The notes: generated from the sequence alone by a model not told the origin. A DNA stretch of 64,000 nucleotides from Pedobacter riviphilus (GCF_014692875.1 NZ_CP061171.1:2046001-2110000), one strand, 5' to 3'; shown: positions 9,091 to 18,897, numbered from the stretch's first letter. A program made the numbers and translations.

Positions 9091-9174
9091 CGTCATTTCG
9101 ACCTTAGTGGAGAAATCTATAGGAATTATACTCCATAGATTTCTCCATTCCACTACGCTTCAGTCGAAATGACG
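9091..9174. repeat. REP-like palindrome, CGTCATTTCGAC family
   Basis: CGTCATTTCGAC at 9091-9102 pairs with GTCGAAATGACG at 9163-9174. Internal arms GAGAAATCTATAG / ATAGATTTCTC make one long hairpin. It fills the gap between the symporter stop and the GH78 start and may act as a terminator. An in-frame ATG inside the right arm (9169) artificially extends the GH78 reading frame. Confidence 0.85.
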
Positions 9175-9195
9175 ATAAATATAAAACTAAGCAAT

Positions 9196-11361
9196 ATGAA
9201 AAACTTAAAAAAACTTATCCTCCTCACCATTTTCACCTGCTCGGCAGCACAACTTTTCGCGCAGAAAGCTTCATGGATCTGGTATCCGGGCGATTTCGAT
9301 ATTTACATGAGCAATGTGATGCAGAACCGCAGAACTGAAAGAGGATCTTTTTTTCCTGTCTTCTGGAAAATGGACAGTCATTATGTGTTGGTCGATTTTC
9401 ACAAAGAATTTAATCTTGCTCAATCTGAAGAGGTTAAGTTGTTTGTAGAAGGCACTTACAACGTTAAAATCGATGGTCAGGCCATTGCCGGCTTTCCAAA
9501 AAGCATTCAAATTCCTACAGGAAAGCACAAATTGAGTTTAAAAGTTTATAACCAGGCACATGTTCCGGCAATTTTTGTTCAGGGTAAAACGATAGTTTCT
9601 GATGAAACCTGGCTTACTACTTTCGAAGATAAAGAATGGATTGATGCGAGTGGAAAAACCTCCGATAAATCGGGAACCACTTTTGTTTCAGCAGGCTCAT
9701 GGAATTTAACTGATCCAACTCAATTGCCATCACAGTTTAAATTGCCTGTTAAAGGTATTGCCGCGGTAAGTAGAAAAAAGAATGAGGGGGGAGAAGTATT
9801 AGATTTTGGAAAAGAAACTTTTGGCTTCATTAAGGTTCATGGTTTAAAAGGTAAAGGCAGATTGAGTTTATTTTATGGTGAATCTGCTGAAGAAGCTTAT
9901 TCTGAAGATAAATGTGAGACTTTAGATTATGTGGATATTGATTTGGCTGTGAAAAAGGATTCCATTATGCCACTTTCGAAAGCATTTAGATATGTGAACC
10001 GTCAAACAACTGGAAATGTAACAGTCGATTCTATTTCCATGCTATATGAGTATTCACCAGTAACAGAACGCGGAAGTTTTAAATCTTCGGATGAGGAGCT
10101 CAACAAAATCTACGATGTGGCCAAATATACCTTCCATTTAAATACCCGCGAGTTCTTTATCGATGGGATAAAACGCGATCGCTGGGTGTGGAGTGGCGAT
10201 GCTTATCAAAGTTATTTGATGAACTATTACTCGTTTTTTGATGCACCAACTGTAAAACGGACTTTATTGGCTCAGCGTGGAAAAGATCCCGTAACGGCGC
10301 ACATCAATACCATTATGGATTACTCTTTTTATTGGTTTTTAGGGATTTATGATTACTATAAATTTACCGGCGACAAGAAGTTTGTACAAGATATTTACCC
10401 GCGGATGCAGTCGCTAATGACTTACATCGATGGAAGAAAGAATAAAAATGGCCTGTTAGAATGGATGCCTGGTGACTGGATTTTTATCGATTGGGCAGAT
10501 AAACTGAGTAAAGATGGTGAAGTAAGTTTCGAACAGTTATTATACGCCAGGAGTTTAGAAACCATGGCTTTATGTGCCAAGTTAGCCAATGATACAGAAG
10601 GTATTACGAAATATGAGAAACAAGCAAAAGAACTGAAAAGCAAAATTTTCGAACTTTACTGGAACCAAAACAAAAGTGCTTTGGTGCACAGTCGTATTGA
10701 TGATAAACAAACCGATAATGTAACCCGTTATGCCAATATGTTTGGGATCTTCTTTGATTATTTTACGCCTGAACAAAAACTGGCCGTTAAAAAGAATGTG
10801 TTACTTAACGATCAGATTGCAAAAATTACCACCCCATACATGCGTTTTTACGAGCTAGAGGCATTGTGTGCAATGGGCGAACAACCTTATGTATTAAAGG
10901 AAATGAAAAATTATTGGGGTGGCATGTTAAAATTGGGCGCAACTTCTTTTTGGGAGGAATACAACCCAGATAAAAAGGGAACCGAACACTTGGCTATGTA
11001 CGGTCGCCCGTTTGGAAAAAGCCTTTGTCATGCTTGGGGAGCCAGCCCGATTTATTTATTGGGAAAATATTATCTAGGAGTACAACCTACAACACCAGGC
11101 TACGAAACCTATATGATTGAACCTAATCTGGGTGGCTTAGCCTGGATGGAGGGCAAAGTCCCAACAGCGAATGGCGATATTTCAGTGTTTTGCAGCAAGA
11201 AAGAAATCAAAATTTCTTCTCCAACAGGTGTAGGTCAACTAAAGATAAAAAGCAAAACCAAACCAGTTGTGAAAGGTGCTAAAGTAAAAGAGGTTTCGAA
11301 AGGAATTTATGAAGTGATGATTGAAAAGGGAAAAGATTATCATATGAAGTATTCGGGATAA
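9196..11361 (+). CDS. Alpha-L-rhamnosidase, GH78-type
   Basis: 721 residues from ATG 9196, which directly opens a signal peptide (MKNLKKLILLTIFTCSAAQLFAQ); the upstream ATG at 9169 lies in a repeat and is rejected. After beta-sandwich domains, the C-terminal half is an (alpha/alpha)6 barrel with GH78 hallmarks: FIDGIKRDRWVWSGDAYQS, EWMPGDWIFIDW, TSFWEEYNP and LCHAWGASP. It should release terminal alpha-L-rhamnose in the periplasm. A second, longer GH78 protein lies across the IclR gene. Confidence 0.85.
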   Translation: MKNLKKLILLTIFTCSAAQLFAQKASWIWYPGDFDIYMSNVMQNRRTERGSFFPVFWKMDSHYVLVDFHKEFNLAQSEEVKLFVEGTYNVKIDGQAIAGFPKSIQIPTGKHKLSLKVYNQAHVPAIFVQGKTIVSDETWLTTFEDKEWIDASGKTSDKSGTTFVSAGSWNLTDPTQLPSQFKLPVKGIAAVSRKKNEGGEVLDFGKETFGFIKVHGLKGKGRLSLFYGESAEEAYSEDKCETLDYVDIDLAVKKDSIMPLSKAFRYVNRQTTGNVTVDSISMLYEYSPVTERGSFKSSDEELNKIYDVAKYTFHLNTREFFIDGIKRDRWVWSGDAYQSYLMNYYSFFDAPTVKRTLLAQRGKDPVTAHINTIMDYSFYWFLGIYDYYKFTGDKKFVQDIYPRMQSLMTYIDGRKNKNGLLEWMPGDWIFIDWADKLSKDGEVSFEQLLYARSLETMALCAKLANDTEGITKYEKQAKELKSKIFELYWNQNKSALVHSRIDDKQTDNVTRYANMFGIFFDYFTPEQKLAVKKNVLLNDQIAKITTPYMRFYELEALCAMGEQPYVLKEMKNYWGGMLKLGATSFWEEYNPDKKGTEHLAMYGRPFGKSLCHAWGASPIYLLGKYYLGVQPTTPGYETYMIEPNLGGLAWMEGKVPTANGDISVFCSKKEIKISSPTGVGQLKIKSKTKPVVKGAKVKEVSKGIYEVMIEKGKDYHMKYSG

Positions 11362-11372
11362 TCTACGAATGT

Positions 11373-11405
11373 AAACCTATCAGGTTTTTAAAACCTGATA
11401 GGTTT
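11373..11405. terminator. Bidirectional hairpin between convergent genes
   Basis: AAACCTATCAGG-TTTTTAAAA-CCTGATAGGTTT forms a 12-bp perfect stem with T- and A-rich loop and flanks. It lies in the 54-nt gap between the plus-strand GH78 gene and the minus-strand IclR gene, so it can terminate both. The same design recurs at 39112-39144, suggesting a dispersed repeat used as a terminator. Confidence 0.65.
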
Positions 11406-11415
11406 GAAAAGAGGC

Positions 11416-12189
11416 TTAAACCCCAATCCGTTGTTCTATCTTTTTAACACATTTATAGGCCTCGGCAAGGATCACATCATTTTCAATCGCTTGATCTACA
11501 TTGATCGCATTTAACATCGAAATGGTTAAACAGGCGATAATTCCATTATTGCCATTAATACCAATTGGTACCGAAAGATCGGTTACACCAGAAACAGAAT
11601 CACTATTTTTGAAATAAGAGCCAGTTCTCTGAATATCTTCCAACGAAGTCAAAAAATCTTCTTGCTGGGTTTTAGCATATTTTTTAAAAATGGAATTGTT
11701 TTTTAATGTTGTGCTACGCTCAGCCTCGGGCATATAAGCCAGTAAAACCTTGCCCGATGCAGTCAAAGGCAATGGAAACAGATTTCCTTCTTCGATAGAA
11801 AGCGCAATTGGCCCAGGGCTTTTGGCATGGATAATTACCATAACCTGGTTCATATACAAAATACTCAAATGGCACGATTGACGAATGCTGTTTGCCAGTT
11901 CTTCTAAAGGAAACTGCGCAGCTTTACGCAGTTCATCAATTGGCGAGTGCCTGTGCGAGAGGTAAAAAAGCTTTAACGACAGCCTATACTTGCCCGAAAC
12001 CTCATCGCGCAAAATATAACCGCGACTTTCCAAACTCATTAACATCCTGTAAATTTCGTTTGGCGTTTTCTCAATACCAAAAGCGATTTCAGTTTGTGAC
12101 AATGGGATAGATTGTGCTGATAAATACTCCAATATATCAAGTCCTTTATCCAAAGCAGGGGCTTGGTACTTTGATTCTTTTTCGTTCAT
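11416..12189 (-). CDS. IclR family transcriptional regulator
   Basis: 257 residues: an N-terminal winged helix-turn-helix (ALDKGLDILEYLSAQSIPLSQTEIAFGI, residues 10-60) and a GAF-like effector domain typical of IclR (ASGKVLLAYMPEAE, SDSVSGVTDLSVPI). It is divergent from the larger GH78 gene, with 276 nt between them that hold a palindrome and a promoter-like motif. It is the only one-component regulator in the pectin-like locus, so it probably controls rhamnosidase and downstream genes in response to a sugar or sugar acid. Confidence 0.9.
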   Translation of the reverse strand: MNEKESKYQAPALDKGLDILEYLSAQSIPLSQTEIAFGIEKTPNEIYRMLMSLESRGYILRDEVSGKYRLSLKLFYLSHRHSPIDELRKAAQFPLEELANSIRQSCHLSILYMNQVMVIIHAKSPGPIALSIEEGNLFPLPLTASGKVLLAYMPEAERSTTLKNNSIFKKYAKTQQEDFLTSLEDIQRTGSYFKNSDSVSGVTDLSVPIGINGNNGIIACLTISMLNAINVDQAIENDVILAEAYKCVKKIEQRIGV

Positions 12190-12277
12190 ACGGGTTTAAA
12201 TTTGGCTGTATCGTATTTTTTACAATTTCAAACATACAAAATGCTTTCTTATTTATCCAAGAGAAGATTTTGCATAA

Positions 12278-12309
12278 TTTAAATACGAATATATGTTTTC
12301 ATATTTAAA
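12278..12309. promoter_or_regulatory. Candidate IclR operator (imperfect palindrome)
   Basis: TTTAAATACGAA at 12278-12289 and TTCATATTTAAA at 12298-12309 are inverted arms (11 of 12 positions match) with an 8-nt spacer. The site lies between the divergent IclR gene and GH78 gene, just upstream of a TATATTTG promoter motif. Binding is inferred from position and symmetry only. Confidence 0.45.
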
Positions 12310-12318
12310 AAAAACATT

Positions 12319-12326
12319 TATATTTG
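12319..12326 (+). promoter_or_regulatory. Candidate Bacteroidota -7 promoter motif
   Basis: TATATTTG matches the Bacteroidota -7 consensus TAnnTTTG exactly. It lies 139 nt before the GH78 ATG at 12466 and just after the candidate IclR operator. No clear -33 TTG was identified, so the assignment is moderate. Confidence 0.4.
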
Positions 12327-12465
12327 AATTAGAGATAGTATTTTAAAGTTAAGAAATTTATAAAGCTTAATTCAAAAGAATTTAGAATTTATTTCTGAAC
12401 GGATTTTATCCCTAATAACCATTTATAAACCTAACCAAAACATCCGAAACGGTGTGCAATAGTGA

Positions 12466-15225
12466 ATGAGCAAACTCGTAATATTTTCTTGGCTTTATCT
12501 GTTAAGCATTCCGCTTTTTGCGCAAGATATTAAGGTTGCTCAATTGGATTGTGCGTATCGGAATAATCCTCTAGGCATTGATGTTCTTTCGCCAGCTTTG
12601 AGCTGGAAACTGCAATCAGCTAAACACAATATCATGCAAACAAGCTATCAAATCGTAGTTTCTAGCAGTTTAAGCAATTTAAATAAAAATATTGGGGATG
12701 TTTGGGACACCAAAAAAGTAAAGTCTGGCCAATCGTTACAGATTAAATATAAAGGTAAAAAGTTATTATCAAGCAAAACCTATTATTGGAAAGTCCGTGT
12801 TTGGGATAATTTCGGGCATGAATCTGGCTGGAGCGCTTCTGCCTTTTGGCAAATGGGATTGCTCAACACAGCCGATTGGAAAGGTGCAAAATGGATTGCC
12901 TACGAAAAACTGGCGGATTCTAACGTAAATAGTCTGCCAACGGATGGTAAAAAAGATAAATACATTGGCAATAACATCTTGCCAATGTTCCGAAAAGGTT
13001 TTACGGTAACGAAGACAATTAAAAAAGCCACAGCTTTTATTTCTGGTTTAGGCCATTTTGAAATGAGTTTAAACGGAGCGAAAGTTGGCGATGACTTTTT
13101 AGCACCTGGCTGGACGAAGTATGATAAAGAGGCCTTGTACCTGACTTATGATTTAACTAAACAGCTTAAGAGAGGCGAAAATGCAATAGGAGTGATGCTG
13201 GGCAATGGCTTTTATTATATTCCTCCAGTTAAAGAAAGGTATAGAAAATTAAAAGTAGCTTATGGTTATCCGAAAATGATCTGCAGGCTGTTAATCGAAT
13301 ATACGGATGGAACTTCAGCGAATATCATCAGTAACCAAAGTTGGAAAACCGCGCCATCACCCATAACTTTTTCAAGCATTTATGGCGGTGAAGATTACAA
13401 TGCCAACCTTGAGCAAAAAGGCTGGAATTTAGCAGGTTTTAACGATAGCAGATGGAAATCGTCGTTATTAGCTGATGGTCCGAAACTAAATGCCCAAAAA
13501 GAACAACCTGTAAAGATTTTCGAAAATTTTTCACCTCAAAATATTAATCCGGTTGCCCATGGCGAATGGGTTTATGATATGGGACAGAACGCTTCTGCAA
13601 TTATCGAATTGAAAGTCCGAGGAAAAAAAGGCGATACTGTCAGTATTACCCCAGCCGAATTATTAAAAGCTGATGGTTCGGTAACACAAAAAAATATCGG
13701 TGGACCATCTTATTTTACCTACATTTTAAAAGGCGATGGTTTGGAAACCTGGCGTCCTAAATTCTTTTATACAGGCTTTCGCTACCTGCAGGTTAAGGGA
13801 GCTGTTCCAAGCGGCAAAGAAAATCCATCTAACCAAACAGTAATAGAAGCTTTAAAAGCTTTACATATCCGAAATGCTGCTGAGCAGGTGGGTAAGTTTT
13901 CATCCTCGAACAAGCTGTTCAATAAAACTTTCAGCCTGATCGATTGGGCGATTAAAAGCAACATGATGAGTGTTTTTACTGATTGTCCACACCGCGAAAA
14001 ATTGGGATGGTTAGAGGAATTGCATTTAATGGGCAGTTCTGTAAGATATAATTACAATGCTGCACCTTTGTTTAAAAAAGCCCTGCAAGACATGAAGAAC
14101 TCGCAATTGGCTAGTGGTTTAATTCCAGAAATTGCGCCTGAGTATGTAAAATTTGAGTGGGGTGGCGATATGTTCCGCGATTCGCCTGAATGGGGCAGCA
14201 GTGGCATTTTAATGCCATGGTACCTTTACCAATGGTATGGCGATAAACAGGCTATGGTTGATTATTACCCGTTGATGCAGCGTTACATTAATTATTTGGG
14301 CACCAAAGCAAATAACCACATTTTATCCCAAGGTTTAGGCGATTGGTATGATCTGGGACCAAAACCTCCCGGCGTTTCTCAGTTAACGCCAATGGGCGTT
14401 ACGGGTACAGCCATTTATTATTATGATTTAAAAATTTTAGAAAAAACGGCTACGCTGCTGGGCAAAAAAGCCGATGCAATGGCCTATGCAAAACTTGCCC
14501 TTGAAGTAAAAAATGCATTCAACAATCAATTCTTTGATGCAAAAAGCAGACAGTATGCGACGGGATCGCAAACTGCAAATGCAATGGCGGTTTATATGGA
14601 ACTGGTTGAAGAAAAGCATAAAAATGCAGTAATCGAGAATTTGGTTAAAGATATCAGAGATCGTAAAAACAGCTTAACAGCAGGCGATATAGGTTATCGT
14701 TATGTGTTGCGCGTTTTAGAAGATGCCGGGAAATCGGATGTGATTTTTGATATGAACAGCCGTTCGGATGTTCCCGGTTACGGGATGCAGATCGCCAAAG
14801 GAGCAACGGCTTTAACCGAATCGTGGGCAGCTTTACCAACCGTATCCAACAACCATTTTATGCTGGGGCACTTAATGGAATGGCTGTATAGTGCTGTTGG
14901 TGGTATCCGTCAGGCAGAAAACTCAATAGCTTTTAAGCAAATTAAAATCGAACCTGAAGTTGTAGGCAATTTAACCTCAGCTGATGTGCGTTACAATTCT
15001 CCTTATGGCAAAATCTCTTGCAAATGGGAAAAAACAGACCGAACTTTTACACTGGAGGTGAATATCCCGGTAAATACAACAGCAACAATTTACTTTCCTG
15101 TTTTGCCGAAATATGAAATCTCCGAAGAATACAATTCGACCTTTACGGATGCAGGAATAGAAGCTGGGAAAGCTAAGGTTGCTGTGGGATCAGGATATTA
15201 TAAGTTTAATTTAAAGTACAAATGA
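12466..15225 (+). CDS. Alpha-L-rhamnosidase, GH78, multidomain
   Basis: 919 residues with signal peptide (MSKLVIFSWLYLLSIPLFAQ). Domain order fits large GH78 enzymes: an N-terminal fibronectin-like rhamnosidase domain (LSPALSWKLQS ... KTYYWKVRVWD, residues ~25-130), a jelly-roll domain (AFISGLGHFEMSLNGAKVGDD), a second beta domain, then the (alpha/alpha)6 catalytic barrel with TDCPHREKLGWLEELHLMG, GLGDWYDLGP and TALTESWAALP, and a C-terminal beta domain. It removes terminal alpha-L-rhamnose. Its stop overlaps the next start by 4 nt, showing coupling with the beta-propeller gene. Confidence 0.93.
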   Translation: MSKLVIFSWLYLLSIPLFAQDIKVAQLDCAYRNNPLGIDVLSPALSWKLQSAKHNIMQTSYQIVVSSSLSNLNKNIGDVWDTKKVKSGQSLQIKYKGKKLLSSKTYYWKVRVWDNFGHESGWSASAFWQMGLLNTADWKGAKWIAYEKLADSNVNSLPTDGKKDKYIGNNILPMFRKGFTVTKTIKKATAFISGLGHFEMSLNGAKVGDDFLAPGWTKYDKEALYLTYDLTKQLKRGENAIGVMLGNGFYYIPPVKERYRKLKVAYGYPKMICRLLIEYTDGTSANIISNQSWKTAPSPITFSSIYGGEDYNANLEQKGWNLAGFNDSRWKSSLLADGPKLNAQKEQPVKIFENFSPQNINPVAHGEWVYDMGQNASAIIELKVRGKKGDTVSITPAELLKADGSVTQKNIGGPSYFTYILKGDGLETWRPKFFYTGFRYLQVKGAVPSGKENPSNQTVIEALKALHIRNAAEQVGKFSSSNKLFNKTFSLIDWAIKSNMMSVFTDCPHREKLGWLEELHLMGSSVRYNYNAAPLFKKALQDMKNSQLASGLIPEIAPEYVKFEWGGDMFRDSPEWGSSGILMPWYLYQWYGDKQAMVDYYPLMQRYINYLGTKANNHILSQGLGDWYDLGPKPPGVSQLTPMGVTGTAIYYYDLKILEKTATLLGKKADAMAYAKLALEVKNAFNNQFFDAKSRQYATGSQTANAMAVYMELVEEKHKNAVIENLVKDIRDRKNSLTAGDIGYRYVLRVLEDAGKSDVIFDMNSRSDVPGYGMQIAKGATALTESWAALPTVSNNHFMLGHLMEWLYSAVGGIRQAENSIAFKQIKIEPEVVGNLTSADVRYNSPYGKISCKWEKTDRTFTLEVNIPVNTTATIYFPVLPKYEISEEYNSTFTDAGIEAGKAKVAVGSGYYKFNLKYK

Positions 15226-16334
15226 AAAAGATAATCCTCGCATTTTTCCTTTTTGTAAGTGCATTAAAATTGAATGCTCAAACCACGAATCCTGTTTCAG
15301 CCAAAACCATGGAAAAAATTTATCAGGAAATAAAAACGCCTTACAAATATGGCTTGGTAATGGTTCCTGAAGACAATCAGCATAAAATGGATTGTCCGAC
15401 AGTTTTCCGCAAGGGGAAGTTTTGGTACATGACCTACCTTATTTTTAGTGGTCGTGGTTACGAGACCTGGCTGGCAAAAAGTAAAGATTTATTGCATTGG
15501 GAAAATCAGGGTAAACTGATGTCGTTTGGAGATGCAGGTCATTGGGATGATAACCAAAAAGCGGGTTATAATGCTTTATTGGATACCAAATGGGGCGGAA
15601 ATTATGCCCTGAACACCTTTGACGGCAAATATTGGATGTCGTATTTCGGAGGTAAAGAAAAAGGTTACGAAGTAGAACCATTATCTATCGGAATGGCTTA
15701 TACCACAAAAGATCCATCAATGGTCCAAGAATGGAATAGGCTGGACAAACCCGTTTTGACTTCGGGTGATGCAGATGTACGTTGGTGGGAAAACCGGAAC
15801 AAATTTTTTAAAAGTACGGTGATTGAAGATAAACAAAAATTAACGGGACATCGGTTTGTAATGTATTACAATGCTGTGGGCGATTCTTTGGTTAACAATA
15901 AAAAAACACGCTGGTACGAACGGATCGGTATGGCCGTTTCTGATGATATGGTTCATTGGCGGCGGTTCAATAAAAACCCTGTTGTTCATCACCCCGCTGG
16001 CATTACAGGAGATGCTGTAATTCAAAACATTAATGGAACCTGGGTAATGTTTTACTTCGGTGCTTTCTGGCAAGACAGAAAAGGTTCATTTAACCGGTTT
16101 GCAGCCTCAAATGACCTGGTAAACTGGACCGATTGGACCGGTGATAACCTGATTGAGTCGTCAGAAAAATACGATGAATTATACGCGCATAAATCTTTTG
16201 TACTGAAATATAAAGGCACGGTGTATCATTTTTATTGTGCGGTTAACAAACAAGATCAGCGTGGCATTGCCGTGGCTACATCGAAAGATTTGGGTAAGAG
16301 TAAGTTGAATTTTGTAAGCGAAACAAAGAAATAA
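15222..16334 (+). CDS. Secreted five-bladed beta-propeller glycosidase-like protein (GH43/GH32-like fold)
   Basis: 370 residues with signal peptide (MKKIILAFFLFVSALKLNAQ). Repeated segments of propeller type are visible: DCPTVFRKGKFWYMTYLIF, WLAKSKDLLHWENQG, IGMAVSDDMVHWRRF, FAASNDLVNWTDW. The early DCP motif may supply the catalytic Asp. Overall layout is that of GH43/GH32/GH117-like propeller glycosidases, but I cannot place it in one CAZy family. The gene overlaps the GH78 stop by 4 nt and is followed after 1 nt by the GH2 gene, so the three form one transcription unit. Confidence 0.65.
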   Translation: MKKIILAFFLFVSALKLNAQTTNPVSAKTMEKIYQEIKTPYKYGLVMVPEDNQHKMDCPTVFRKGKFWYMTYLIFSGRGYETWLAKSKDLLHWENQGKLMSFGDAGHWDDNQKAGYNALLDTKWGGNYALNTFDGKYWMSYFGGKEKGYEVEPLSIGMAYTTKDPSMVQEWNRLDKPVLTSGDADVRWWENRNKFFKSTVIEDKQKLTGHRFVMYYNAVGDSLVNNKKTRWYERIGMAVSDDMVHWRRFNKNPVVHHPAGITGDAVIQNINGTWVMFYFGAFWQDRKGSFNRFAASNDLVNWTDWTGDNLIESSEKYDELYAHKSFVLKYKGTVYHFYCAVNKQDQRGIAVATSKDLGKSKLNFVSETKK

Positions 16335-16335
16335 C

Positions 16336-18897
16336 ATGAAGAGGCTAAGTAATTTTAATGTTGTATTTTTTTTAGTATTGGGTCTGTGTGCATCCCGTCA
16401 TTGCGAGGCACGAAGCAATCCTAATGCGAAAGAACGGCCAACCCATAATAGTAAGATTGCTTTGTGCCTCGCAATGACGACCAATCGAGATAAGATTAGG
16501 CATGAACCCCGCATCAGAACCAGCTTTAACAAAGATTGGAAATTTCTTTTGGGAGACGAACCAAATGCAAAATCCCCAGCATATAACGATCTTAAATGGA
16601 GAAAACTCACTTTACCGCACGATTGGAGCATTGAAGGAAAATTCGATGAGAAAAACCCTGCAAAACCTGAGGGAGGTGGTTTACCAACAGGCATTGGCTG
16701 GTACAGAAAAGAATTTACAGCTCCTGCCAATTTTAAGGATAGATTAATCACAATCGAATTCGACGGCGTGTATAAAAACAGTGAAGTTTGGATCAATGGT
16801 CAGTATCTGGGCAAAAGGCCTTACGGCTACAGCTCTTTTTCTTACGAGATCAGCAAATGCTTAAAAGCTGGGAAAAATATCATTGCAGTTAAAGTTGATA
16901 ATTCGGCACAGCCTGATTCGCGCTGGTATTCGGGTTCGGGGATTTATAGAAATGTATGGCTTACATCTGCAGCAAAAGTTTCGATCAAACGCAATGGCAC
17001 TTTTGTGAAAACCTTCTTAATCAGCGGCGATAAAGGTCAAAGCAACGAAAGCAGAAAATTAAAACCTGGTGAAAGTATCGCGTCGGTAAATGCGGAGATC
17101 GAGATTGAAAATAAATTCAACACAAAAGGCACTTATACAATCCTGACGACCATTTTGGATGATAAAAATATCCAATTGCAAAAAAAGGAATGGCCACTCC
17201 ACACCAGTGAAACTTCTACAACAATGGCAATTAATGGTCTTGGGATAGCTAATCCTAAAATGTGGTCAGTTGATCATCCGAACATGTACAAGTTGGTGGT
17301 GGAAATTGCACAGGCTGATGGGAAGATTATTGATCAATATACAACACCTTTTGGCGTTCGTGAATTCAATTTTGATGCAGCTAAAGGTTTTTCGTTAAAC
17401 GGAAAACCAATGAAAATTTTAGGTGTTTGTTTACACCACGATTTAGGTGCCCTGGGTGCTGCCGTGAATGTGAGGGCAATGGAACGTCAGCTGGAAATAA
17501 TGAAAGCAATGGGGGTGAATGCCATCCGTACAGCGCATAATCCACCTGCACCTGAGTTTCTAAATTTATGCGATAAAATGGGCTTCCTCGTTATGGATGA
17601 GGCTTTCGATATGTGGGTGAAAAAGAAAACCAAAAACGATTACCATCTCGATTTTCCAGCATGGCATAAAAAAGATCTGGAAGATATGATCAAACGAGAT
17701 CGTAATCACCCGTCGATTGTCCTTTGGAGCATCGGCAACGAAATCCGCGAGCAGTTTGATAGTACAGGCATTGCGAGTACCAAAGAATTGGTTGGCATCG
17801 TTAAAAACTTAGATAAAAGCCGGCCTGTAATCTCAGCTTTAACAGAAACAAAAGCTGAAAAGAATTTTATCTACCAAGCCAATGCGCTGGATATTTATGG
17901 ATTAAACTACAACCATAAACTGTATAAAGATTTTCCTAAAAATTATCCTGGCGTTAAGTTTTTAGCTACAGAAACCACTTCGGCTTTAGAAACCAGGGGA
18001 TTTTACGACACAGCCGATACCATCCGTCGTTGGCCAAAAGATGGAAAAACGAAATTTACAGAGGGAAATAACGAATGGTCGGCATCCGCTTACGACAATG
18101 TTTCAGCCTATTGGGGTTCTACACACGAAGAAACCTGGGCAGCAGCTAAAAAATACGACCATGTGTCTGGCTTATTTGTGTGGACAGGTTTCGATTATCT
18201 GGGTGAGCCACTACCATATCCATGGCCAGCAAGAAGTTCATATTTCGGTATCGTCGATTTGGCAGGTTTCCCGAAAGATTCATATTACATGTACCAAAGC
18301 GAGTGGACAAACAAACCTGTGTTACACCTTCTGCCTCATTGGAACTGGAAACAAGGAAAATCTGTAGAAGTTTGGGCCTATTACAACAATGCCGATGAGG
18401 TAGAATTGTACCTGAACGGAAAATCACTAGGAAAAAAATCAAAACAAGGCGATGATTTACATGTCCGCTGGAATGTGCCTTTTGAGCCTGGAACCTTAAA
18501 AGCAGTATCCCGCAAAAACGGTAAAGATGTTTTAGTACGTGAAGTGAAAACCGCAGGAGATCCGACGAAAATTGAATTAATCGCGGATAGAAAAAATATT
18601 AAAGCGGATGGTAAGGATTTATCGTTTGTAACCGTTCGCGTTTTAGACGCTGCTGGTAACGTAGTGCCAAATGCGGATAATCTGGTTGATTTTAAGGTTG
18701 AAGGTGCTGGTTTTATTGCTGGTGTTGATAATGGGTTTCAGGCAAGTTTAGAGCCTTTTAAAGCCAGTTACCGTAAAGCTTTCCATGGTTTATGTTTGGC
18801 CATTCTTCAATCGACAGAAAAAACCGGAACCATAAAATTAACAGCTTCATCAGCTGGTTTAACATCATCATCGATAATTATAAAAACAGGAAAATAG
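16336..18897 (+). CDS. Beta-galactosidase-like GH2 enzyme
   Basis: 853 residues with signal peptide (NVVFFLVLGLCAS). Domain order is that of GH2: jelly-roll sugar-binding domain (LPHDWSIEG, GWYRKEFTAP, SEVWINGQYLG), immunoglobulin-like domain, TIM barrel with acid/base Glu469 in SIGNEI and probable nucleophile Glu546 in LATETTSA, then C-terminal Ig-like domains (DUF4982-type EVWAYYNNADEVELYLNG). Probable activity is exo-beta-galactosidase or a related beta-glycosidase on pectin side chains. A complete palindromic repeat is inserted in frame right after the signal peptide, adding about 28 foreign residues (RHCEARSNPNAKER...). Confidence 0.9.
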   Translation: MKRLSNFNVVFFLVLGLCASRHCEARSNPNAKERPTHNSKIALCLAMTTNRDKIRHEPRIRTSFNKDWKFLLGDEPNAKSPAYNDLKWRKLTLPHDWSIEGKFDEKNPAKPEGGGLPTGIGWYRKEFTAPANFKDRLITIEFDGVYKNSEVWINGQYLGKRPYGYSSFSYEISKCLKAGKNIIAVKVDNSAQPDSRWYSGSGIYRNVWLTSAAKVSIKRNGTFVKTFLISGDKGQSNESRKLKPGESIASVNAEIEIENKFNTKGTYTILTTILDDKNIQLQKKEWPLHTSETSTTMAINGLGIANPKMWSVDHPNMYKLVVEIAQADGKIIDQYTTPFGVREFNFDAAKGFSLNGKPMKILGVCLHHDLGALGAAVNVRAMERQLEIMKAMGVNAIRTAHNPPAPEFLNLCDKMGFLVMDEAFDMWVKKKTKNDYHLDFPAWHKKDLEDMIKRDRNHPSIVLWSIGNEIREQFDSTGIASTKELVGIVKNLDKSRPVISALTETKAEKNFIYQANALDIYGLNYNHKLYKDFPKNYPGVKFLATETTSALETRGFYDTADTIRRWPKDGKTKFTEGNNEWSASAYDNVSAYWGSTHEETWAAAKKYDHVSGLFVWTGFDYLGEPLPYPWPARSSYFGIVDLAGFPKDSYYMYQSEWTNKPVLHLLPHWNWKQGKSVEVWAYYNNADEVELYLNGKSLGKKSKQGDDLHVRWNVPFEPGTLKAVSRKNGKDVLVREVKTAGDPTKIELIADRKNIKADGKDLSFVTVRVLDAAGNVVPNADNLVDFKVEGAGFIAGVDNGFQASLEPFKASYRKAFHGLCLAILQSTEKTGTIKLTASSAGLTSSSIIIKTGK
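16396..16479. repeat. REP-like palindrome inserted in frame within the GH2 coding sequence
   Basis: A 25-bp arm beginning CGTCATTGCGAGGCACGAAG (16396-16420) pairs with 16455-16479, with 24 of 25 positions complementary. The element is 84 bp, divisible by three, and carries no stop in the GH2 frame, so the enzyme reads through it. It encodes roughly residues 21-48. Confidence 0.9.

Noticed and set aside
9169..9195. Upstream ATG of the first GH78 gene
   Set aside because: It lies inside the right arm of a palindromic repeat; the ATG at 9196 begins a normal signal peptide.
16398..16796. Minus-strand ORF of 132 codons over the GH2 start
   Set aside because: It runs across the palindromic repeat and the antisense of a well-conserved GH2 domain and shows no domain of its own.
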